DNA of 64,000 nucleotides, from positions 41,973,748 to 42,037,747 of the forward strand of contig OY757026.1 in the NCBI GenBank assembly GCA_963580285.1. The letters are read 5' to 3'. The notes under the pieces are model-generated. The model saw nothing but the letters and a program-made list of their open reading frames with translations. It was not told where the DNA came from and did no database searches. The number at the start of each line of letters is the position of its first letter. Position 1 is the stretch's first letter. Shown here in pieces: positions 55,561 through 64,000 of this stretch. Source of the DNA: Lucinisca nassula (taxonomy: Eukaryota; Mollusca; Bivalvia; Lucinida; Lucinidae). Both the position numbers and the translations under genes were made by a program.

Positions 55561-55800
55561 TCGGTTGCTCTGTCGGATGCTCGTCTGACTATTGATCAGG
55601 AGGACGTGGGTTAGACTCGGCAGCGTTAGTTCGTGGAGATTGACCAAGGATTTTTTTTCTACGGTCATTCTCACCTCTTCTCCGATTCAACAAGGGCAGT
55701 TGTCAGTTTTTGGTGAAAGAATGTGCACTGTACTGGATAACTGATTTCGGTTAAACTTGCCCAGGCAAAGTGTGGATAGGAGGACTCGATAGCATGAACA
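55552..55800 (+). mobile_element. SINE B, full length with tRNA-like head
   Basis: Head ggttgctctgtcggatgctc and gtgggttagactcgg (B box), then gtggagattgaccaaggatt, ctcttctccgattcaacaag, agttgtcagtttttggtgaa and ttgcccaggcaaagtg. It lies in a repeat Y copy whose end (ctccgaggggcccgaccaaa) resumes at 55807. Confidence 0.75.
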
Positions 55801-56119
55801 GTTATACTCCGAGGGGCCCGACCAAAGACGGAAAATCAATCACCAACCATAATAACTAAGCATTTTATTACGCTAGAACCGTCATAAAATCTGAGGCCCG
55901 ACCCACCGTTGTTCATTCAAAGAGGGAAGCAAAGTTTCCAACCGTGATTAAGTCAACTGCGATGCATGCAATCTAATTTATAACATTTATATTGTATCCA
56001 ATCTTTTTATATCGAAAGGCGATTTTACAAAATTGGGTTCTGAAGTCGTTGCAAACATATTTTTCTACATTTATATACTAATTCACCATAACATTCGGGT
56101 TCTGATAAACATGCCAAGC

Positions 56120-56290
56120 CAAAGCGGTGCGAGTTGGAGCGTCCATGCCAAATAATATTTTTGGTTTCAATGGGCGACGGAGCTTAGTTGCTATTTTACT
56201 TCAATGTCTTGAAAAAACAACAACATAAAATTTGACGCAACATATCCAAAATGACCTTTACAATGTTGACGGGAACGTAGAAGATAAATG
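56120..56290 (+). mobile_element. SINE A, degraded 3' half
   Basis: gagcgtccatgccaaataat, ggtttcaatgggcgacgg, ttacttcaatgtcttg and caatgttgacgggaacgt. Only the 3' half can be followed. Confidence 0.5.
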
Positions 56291-56299
56291 TTCCCATCG

Positions 56300-56530
56300 T
56301 GGAGAGGATGGCTTTGGCATTTCAATTATTATTGACATTGTACAGAGCAAAGATTAAGGAAATTGAAAATGGTAATGATCAGGAACTGATAAAATAAAAT
56401 CCCAAATCCTCCCCCACAACACCACTAGGGAAAGAAGTCGAAACACTGATTGACAACAATGAATAAAACGGACCACCGCCAAACAGTCAGCAGCTCTTTC
56501 CCAAATAGGTGGTGACTCACAATACCCAAA
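56300..56530. repeat. Dispersed repeat also at 33.0-33.19 kb
   Basis: gatcaggaactgataaaata, atcccaaatcc, gccagcagctctttcc-like and ggtggtgactca blocks are shared in order with 33020-33180. Confidence 0.6.
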
Positions 56531-56635
56531 CGTAAACAAAAATGAATAGCAAACATAATGGTGGAGAAAGAATCAGAATCACCAACAAGACAAACAGAAC
56601 TTGGACGGAAAAAGGCAACTAAAATAAACAATAAA

Positions 56636-57010
56636 CAAGAGGGCCATGATGGCCCTAGATCGCTCACCTGATCCAAACTGCAAGATTAAGTAGGTTATAT
56701 GTTTAGGTAATTCTATTAAAATCCATCAATAAATGTTGGAGCTGGTGTTAGGAAGTTTTTTTTTTTCTAAAGATAGCAACAAGAACCTTAACCTTGATAC
56801 CAACACCCTGAAAGCCATACCAAACAAGAGTGTTCACAAGGTTTTTCTATGATTTGACCTACTGACCTACACTTTGACTGGACAGGTCCCATTTTCGAAC
56901 TTGATCAAGATATTGTCATGACAATTATTCTGAGCAAGTCTGATGATGATTGGACCAAAACCGTGGTCTCTAAAGTGTTCACAAGGTTATTTTATATAAG
57001 ACCTGTCACC
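56636..57010 (-). mobile_element. Hairpin-family element, 3' end on minus strand
   Basis: Begins caagagggccatgatggccc and gatcgctcacctgatcc, the reverse of the family-4 3' end. The core differs (gacaattattctgagcaagt, gtgttcacaaggtt). Confidence 0.65.
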
Positions 57011-58974
57011 AGATAGGATAGTTCACTGGAAGTCGCGCTTTGACTAAGTTGAGCAAAGGCAAATTTTCAGACCAATAACAGAAACAAAGTCACAAAGAAA
57101 GAATCAAGTGCTATTATCAATATTGGGGATCATGTATGATTCAAGTCTGTCACATTAGTATACATTTAATTCCATTTAACCCTTAGACATGAATCAGTCA
57201 CATGTACTCTTTAAAGTAAGTTCTGTGCGTTAAGAAAATAGTAGAGACAATGGCAGACATTACATTCTGTAGCCTCTTATTTGAGCCTTAACTGTTTCCA
57301 AATGCCACACGATTGGAATACTTGGCATTTATGGAAAATGTATATTTCAGCACCGTACTGGCTGGAAGATAAGACGAAATAGTATGTTGAAGTTCTTCTA
57401 AATGTGACGCGTGATCAGGATTTTAATTCCGTATAAAAGTGACATTTGTTCTTCAAGTTATTCTCCTTTTCATAGCCCCGATGCAAAGCAAATATAGCTC
57501 CAAGCGGCCATGTAACGTAAAAGCAACATCATAGACGTCATGTTGCCTCTTGGAAACGTGTCTGTAAGATTTTTACATGATGGGGAAAGCACAGAATGTA
57601 CCGAGCTAATTTTGATTATTTTTTCAACAAAAAAAAAAAAAAACAAAAAAAAACAGACACGTGTTTCTTTCTTTCTCTATTTTTCGCCTTTAGGGCCTTG
57701 TCAACAAGATATTTAGAGACCGTTTTGATCTACCACTGCCATTTTTTATCATGGTGAATATACCTCGTTAATCAACTTTCTCAGCACTTTCAGTACTTTG
57801 ATTCTTATTAGTAATTTCGGGTCGAATCCAAACATAGCCGCATCAATTGTACACTTTGAGGTTAGTGGCGGGTACATGTAATTGTTATTTGCAAAACCTT
57901 CACTTGAATCAAATGTTTGATCTGGCAAACAATGAAGACTCAGATCACACGCCGCATATCACGTTGATAATCTTGCTCTACACTGTTTGGATAAGTATGT
58001 AACATTTATGTTAAAGCGAAACAGTCCCCCATCTTGACAAGCCTGTACTCAGGCACAATCCGCATGGGTGTTGTCAGTACCTTGATTTATTCACTCCCAT
58101 TATGAAACACGCCCATATACAATGTCAATGTCAAAGAACAAAAAACAGAAAAAAAAACGAAGATTGTAAGATGAAACATTGTGATATATTTTCTTCTTTC
58201 TGCTCTAAACATAGATTGTAGGCACACATCAGAATCGCTTCAGCGAGGTGGTACTGGCGAGTATCCACAACTTAGAGCAGGAATAAGTAAAATATTGTAT
58301 ACCCCTGCAAACCGTTTTACTTATATAAAAGTAGGGAAGTAGGGGTTAAGTGGGTCAAAATATTAAAGGCGTGTTTGCTACAATAGTCATGAGTCTGGTA
58401 TAACTGTAACTGCAAATTTTAAGCTTCTCCGCGGTGGGGCATAGGGGATGTTCTCCCTGCCTATGGGGCTCCAGTTAACGTCCCAATTTTCTTACAGCAA
58501 TTCTTTAAATCCATTGAGCTTTTGTGCAGCAAGAGAGAAAGAAAACACACACATTCAAGCAGCTTCTGATATGAGAGATATTTTGTGTCAACAATACTCA
58601 TTAAGCAGTTAGAGCCCCGTCCCCCCCTAACTAAACTTTGACCCCACCCCCAAGTCCGACCCCGTGTGCATGGCCCAGTGGTCGCACACAAATTTCCGTT
58701 CAAGGTATTTTACATGTACACATTTAATCAATCATTACTTCTGCAAAGTTTGATATCAAAATCTATCAAACTGACTTTGTAATTGAATTTTATTGATATT
58801 GGACCTCCGTCTGGGCCCCCCACCTTGCCGATGACGACCTTGATCATGTACGGAAGCCATGTACCTAATTTGGTTGCATTCCGACCAGTGGTTTAAGAGA
58901 AAATAGCGTAACTGAAGAACGGACGAACCCCTAGCCCCTACCCCAACCCCCGAAATACTAAAGCTTTGAATCCC
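57011..58974. other. Mostly unique sequence with minor repeat scraps
   Basis: Poly-A runs at 57629-57652 and a weak palindrome-MITE trace near 57900-58010 (tgatctggcaaacaatgaag, gctctacactgtttgg). The 58.72-58.81 kb block atcattacttctgcaaagtt is shared with 46.72 kb. No gene is recognised. Confidence 0.4.
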
Positions 58975-61900
58975 ACTAAAGGTGTGCCCAGTGTTTAGGT
59001 AGCCTTATAGTACTATGTTTCCAGCACAGAGGAAGCTTGTGCTAAGGTATAACTCTGAATGTTCCCAGCGTGGAGGTATCCATATAGTGCTGTGTTTCCA
59101 GCACAGAAGAAGATAGTGCTCGGTTATAACTGGGAATGTTTCCATCGTGGAGGTAGCCTTATAGTGCTATATTTCCAGCACAGAGGAAGCGCTAGTGCTC
59201 AGGAAGTATTGGGAATGTTCCCAGCGTGGAGGTAGCTCTATAGTGCTGTGTTTCCAGCAGAGAGGAAGCTAGTTCTTAGGTAGTACTGGGAATGTTCCCA
59301 GCGTGAAGGTAGCCTTATAGGGCTGTGTTTCCAGCACAGAGGAAGCTAGTGTTCAGGTAGTACTGGGAATGTTCCAAGCGTGGAGGTAGCCTTATAGTGC
59401 TGTGTTTCCAGCACAGAGGAAGCACTAGTGCTCAGGTAGAACTGGGAATGTGCCCGGCGTGGAGGTAGCCTTATAGTGCTGTGTTTCTAGCATAAAGGAA
59501 GCTAGTGCTCAGGTAGTACTGTGAATGTTATCAGCGTGGTTTTAGCCTTATAGTGCTGTGTTTCTAGCACATAGAAAGCGACTGCTCAAGTAGTACTAGG
59601 AATCTTGCCAGCATGGAGGTTCCTTGTAGTGTTGTGTTTCAAGCACAGAGGAAGCTAATGCTCAGGTACTACTAGAAATGTTCCCAGCGTTGATGCAGCC
59701 TTATAGTTCTGCTTTTCCAGCACAGAGGAAGCTAGTGCTCAGGTAGTACTAGGAATGTTCGGTTATAAGTGGGAATGTTCCCAGCGTGGAGGTAGCCTTA
59801 TAGTGCTATATTTCAGGCACAGAGGAAGCACTAGTGCTCAGGAAGTACTGGGAATGTTCCCAGCGTGGTGGTAGCTCTATAGTGCTGTGTTTCCAGCACA
59901 GAGGAAGCTAGTTCTTAGGTAGTACTAGGAATGTTCCCAGCGTAGAGGTAGTTTTATAGTGCTATGTTTCCAGCACAGAGGAAGCTAGTGCTAAGGTAGT
60001 ACTGGGAATGTTCCCAGCGTGGAGGTAGCCTTTAAGTGCTCTGTATCCAGCACATAGGAAGCTAGTCCTCAGGTAGTATTGGGAATGTTCCCAGCGTGGA
60101 GGTAGCGTTATAGTGCTGTGTTTCAAGCACAGAGGAAGCGCTAGTGCTCAGGTAGTAGTGGGAATGTTCCCAGCGTGGAGGTAGCCTTATGGTGCTGTGT
60201 TTCTAGCACAAAGGAATCTAGTGCTGAGGTAGAACTGCACAGAGGAAGCGACTGCTCAAGTAGTACTAGGAATGTTCCCAGCGTGGAGGTTCCTTATAGT
60301 TCTGCGTTTCCAGCACAGAGGAAGCTAGTGCTCAGGTAGTACTAGAAATGTTCCCAGCGTGGATGCAGCCTTATAGTTCTGCGTTTCCAGCACAGAGGAA
60401 GCTAGTCCTCAGGTAGTACTAGAAATGTTCCCAGTGTGGAGGTAGCCTTATAGTGTTGTGTTTCCAGCACAGAGGAAGCTAGTGCTCAGGTAGTACTGGG
60501 AATGTTCCCAGCGTGGAGGTAGACTTATAGTGCTATGTTTCCAGCACATATGAGGCTAGTGCTCAGATAGTACTGGGAATGTTCCCAGCGTGGAGGTAGA
60601 CTTATAGTGCTGTGTTTCCAGCACAGAGGAAGCTAGTGCTCGGTTATAACTGGGAATGTTCCCATCGTGGAGGTAGCCTGATAGTGCTATGTTTCCAGCA
60701 CAGAGGAAGCGCTAGTGCTCAGGAAGTACTGGGAATGTTTCCAGCGTGGAGGTAGCTCTATAGTTCTGTATTTCCAGCACAGAGGAAGCTAGTGTTCAGG
60801 TAGTACTAGGAATGTTCTCAGCTTGTCCTCAGGTAGTACTGGGAGTGTGCCCAGTGTTTAGGTAGCCTTATAGAACTATGTTTCCAGCACAGAGGAAGCT
60901 AGTGCTAAGGTATAACTCTGAATGTTCCCAGCGTGGAGGTAGCCTTATAGTGCTGTGTTTCCAGCACAGAGGAAGCTAGTACTAGTTTATAACTGGGAAT
61001 GTTTCCAGCGTAGAGGTAGCCATATAGTGCTATATTTCCAGCACAGAGGAAGTGCTAGTGCTCAGGAAGTATTGGGAATGTTCCCTGCGTGGAGGTAACT
61101 GTACAGTGCTTTGTTTCCAGCAGAGAGGAAGGTAGTTCTTTTGTAGTACTTGGAATGTTCCCAGGGTGAAGGTAGCCTTATAGGGTTGTGTTTCCAGCAA
61201 AGAGGAAGCTAGTTTTCAGGTTGTACTATGAATGTTCCCAGCGTGGAGGTAGTCTTATAGTGCTGTGTTTCCAACACAGAGGAAGCTAGTCCTCCGGTAG
61301 TATTGGGAATGTTCCCAACGTGGAGCTAACCTTATAGTGCTGAGTTTCCAGCACAGAGGAAGCTAGTCCTCAGGTAGTATTGTGAATGTTCCCAGCGTGG
61401 AGGTAGCCTTACATTACTGTGTTTACAGCACAGGGGAAGCTAGTCCTCAGGTAGTATAGGGAATGTTCCCAGTGTGGAGGTAGCCTTATAGTGCTGTGTT
61501 TTCAGCATAGAGGAAGCTAGTCCTCAGGTAGTACTGGGAATGTGCCCAGTTTTTAGGTAGTCTTATAGTTCTATGTTTCAATCACAGAGGAAGCTAGTGC
61601 TAAGGTATAACTCTGAATGTTCCCAGCGTGGAGGTAGTCTTACAGTGCTGTGTTTCCAGCACAGAGGAAGCTAGTGCTCTGTTATAACTGGGAATGTTCC
61701 CATGGTGGAGGTAGGGATGTGTTTCCAGCACAGAGGAAGCGCAAGTGCTCAGGAAGTACTGGGAATGTTCCCAGCGTGGAGGTAGCTCTATAGTGCTGCG
61801 TTTCCAGCAGAGAGGAAGTTCTTAGGTAGTACTGGGAATGTTCCCAGCGTGGAGGTAGCCTTATAGGGCTGTGTTTCCAGCACAGAGGAAGCTAGTGTTC

Positions 61901-64000
61901 ATGTAGTACTAGGAATGTCCCCAGCGTGGAGGTACCCTTATAGTGCTGTGTTTCCAGCACAGAGGAAATGCTAGTGTTCAGGTAGTACAGGGAATGTGCC
62001 CAGCATGGAGGTAACCTTATAGTGTTGTGTTTCTAGCGCAGAGGAAGCTAGCTAGTGCTAGGGTATAACTCTGAATGTTCCCAGCGTGGAGGTAGCCTTA
62101 TAGTGCTGTGTTTCCAGCACAGAGGAAGCTCTAGTCCTCAGGTAGTACTGGGGTGTGCTCAATGTGGAGGTAGCCATATAGTTCTGTTTCCATCACAGAG
62201 GAAACTGGTGCTACGGTAAAACTCTGTTCCCAGCGTGGAGGTAGCCTTATAGTGCTTCGTTTCCAGCACAGAGGAAGGTAGTGCTCGGTTATAACTGGGT
62301 ATGTTCCCTTCGTTGATGTAGCCTTATAGTGCTATGTTTCCAGCACAGAGGAAGCGCTAGTGCTCAGGAAGTACTGAGAATGTTCCAAGCTTGGAGGTAG
62401 CTCTATAGCGCTGTATTTCCAGCAGAGAGGAAGCGTGTACTTAGGTAGTACTGGTAATGTTCCCAGCATGGAGTTAGCCTTACAGGGCTGTGTTTCCAGC
62501 ACAGTGGAAGCTACTTTTCACGTAGAACTAGGAATAATCCCAGCGTAGAGGTAGCTCTATAGTGCTATGTTTCCAGCACAAAGGAAGCTAGTGCTCAGGT
62601 AGTACTTGGAATGTTCCCAGCGTGGAGATAGCCTTTTAGTGCTGCGTATCAAGCACAGAGGAAGCTAGTCCTCAGGTAGTTTTGGGAATGTTCCCAGCAT
62701 GGAGGTAGCCTTATAGTGCTTTGTTTCCAGCACAGAGGAAGCGCTAGAGCTCGGGTAGTACTGTGAATGATCCAAGCGTGGAGGTAGCCTTATAGTGCTG
62801 TGTTTCCAACACAGAGGACGTAGTCCTCAGGTTAATTGTGAATGTTCCCAGCGTGGAGGTAGCCTTAATTTGCTGTGTTTACAGCACTGGGGAAGCTAGT
62901 CCTCAGGTAGTATTGGGAATGTTACCAGCGTGGAGTAAGCCTTATAGTGCTGTGTTTCCAGCACAGAGGAATCGCTAGTGCTCAGGTATTACTGTGAATG
63001 TGCCCAGCGTGGAGGAAGCCTTATAGCGCTGTGTTTCTAGCACAGAGGAATCTAGTGCTCATGTTTTACAAAAAAATGTTCCCAATGTGGAGGTAGCCTT
63101 ATATGGCTGTGTTTCCAGCACAGAGGAAGCGCTAGTGCTCAGGAAGTACTGGGAATGTTCCCAGCGTGGAGGTAGCTCTATAGTGCTGTGTTTCCAGCAG
63201 AGAGGAAGCTATTTCTTAGGTAGTACTGGGAATGTTCCCAGCGTGGAGATAGCCTTATAGGGCTGTGTTTCCAGCTCAGAGGAAGCTAGTGTTCATTTAG
63301 TTCTAGGAATGTTCCCAGCGTGGAGGTAGCCTCATAGTGCTGTGCTTCCAGCACAGAGGAAACGCTAGTGCTCAGGCAGTACAGGGAATGTGCCCAGTGT
63401 TGAGGTAGCCTTATCGTTCTGTGTTTCTAGCACAGATGAAGCTAGCAAGTGCTCAGGTAATAATGGGAATGTTCCCAGTGTGGATGTAGCTTTATAGTGC
63501 AATGTTTCCAGCACAGAGGAAGCTAGCTCTCAGGTAGTACTGGGAATGTTCCCAGTGTGGAGGTAGCCTTATACAGTAGAACTTCGATGGCTCGAACACC
63601 GATAGCTCGAATACCATGGCTAGGTCGAACACTTTCTTGAGTCCCTAGAGAATTCCTTTACATATGAACTAGTGAGGGAATTTTAAGGATTGTTTTCTGT
63701 ATTATCTTGCTAATGTATGCTGTATGTATTCATTGGAATCGCCTCGATGAGGCGATTCTAATGAGTACATACAACATACATTTATCATAAAGAAAACTGA
63801 GTAGATGGCTCTAATCTCCATTATACCTCCTTCAATGGCACTAACAATAACCCTCCTTGGCTCGAACTACCGCTGTCTCGAACAAGTTTTCATGGTCCCA
63901 AAGGGGTTCGAGCCATCGAAGTTGGACTGTAGTTCTGTTTCCAGCACAGAGGAAGCTAGTGCTAAGGTAAAACTCTGAATGTTCCCAGTTCGGAGGCAGC
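58975..64000 (+). repeat. ~78 bp satellite array, about 60 units, running off the window
   Basis: The consensus unit contains gtgctcaggtagtactggga, atgttcccagcgtggaggta, gccttatagtgctgtgtttc and cagcacagaggaagcta. Each unit holds the palindrome ctgggaatgttcccag and the stem-loop tgctgtg..cagcaca. Units diverge by point changes and small indels, and marker variants recur in fixed order (see findings). No reading frame is conserved. Confidence 0.95.
63574..63929. mobile_element. 356 bp pogo-like MITE in the satellite
   Basis: Ends cagtagaacttcgatggctc and gagccatcgaagttggactg are inverted, and TA flanks both sides (63572-63573, 63930-63931), splitting a unit at cctta|TA. Subterminal repeats of ggctcgaac face inward. 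A central palindrome aatcgcctcgatgaggcgatt-like (about 63736-63756) lies within longer arms gtatgtatt / agtacatac. Confidence 0.85.

Noticed and set aside
58975..64000. CRISPR-like array
   Set aside because: There are no unique spacers; the whole 78 bp unit repeats and the host is an animal.

Overview
This is an animal nuclear genome window, most likely from a bivalve mollusc. The evidence is intron-bearing gene fragments, one good eukaryotic tRNA gene, tRNA-derived SINEs and a dense load of short dispersed repeats of the kind known from bivalve genomes. Most of the 64 kb is mobile or tandem repeat. Real coding sequence is confined to short exons between the repeats. There is no bacterial-style operon and no CRISPR array.

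Layout. 1-2.7 kb: repeat tails, the 3' end of a non-LTR retrotransposon and a tRNA-Arg(CCT). 2.75-6.9 kb: a THAP-domain gene on the + strand with a promoter-like upstream region, its first exon complete and two candidate downstream exons, with SINEs and a 0.93 kb inverted-repeat element in its introns. 7-17 kb: nested MITEs and SINEs, plus one minus-strand exon (11.16-11.38 kb) encoding a P2X7 intracellular-type zinc domain. 17-31.4 kb: large tandem-repeat-cored elements, each opening with a hairpin and a TCCG-rich stretch, and a 0.5 kb almost guanine-free tract. 31.4-42.3 kb: a plus-strand gene of scattered exons combining a C2H2-like finger, an F-box and a Cys-rich segment. Its introns hold a tandem pair of hammerhead ribozymes (33.3-33.65 kb) and a decayed third copy (32.3 kb). 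40.1-41.2 kb: a 1.12 kb long-inverted-repeat transposon. 43.7-58 kb: more hairpin elements, SINEs and MITEs. 59-64 kb: a ~78 bp satellite with about 60 units, signs of higher-order structure and a pogo-like MITE inserted in it.

The most interesting item is the 263-264 bp tandem repeat carrying two intact-looking type I hammerhead ribozymes. This is the layout described for metazoan retrozymes. The second is the putative zinc finger/F-box gene around it: two of its exons join in exact splice phase, but at least one exon is not found. The third is a set of elements of unrelated sequence but shared architecture (5' hairpin, TCCG stretch, tandem-repeat core, 3' hairpin followed by CTTG or CTAG). 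Two of them can be bounded from paralogous empty sites inside this window. They look like non-autonomous Helentron-type or pearl-type elements.

Gene models are partial. Exon limits rest on splice consensus, reading frame and domain motifs only. No transcript or homology search was possible.
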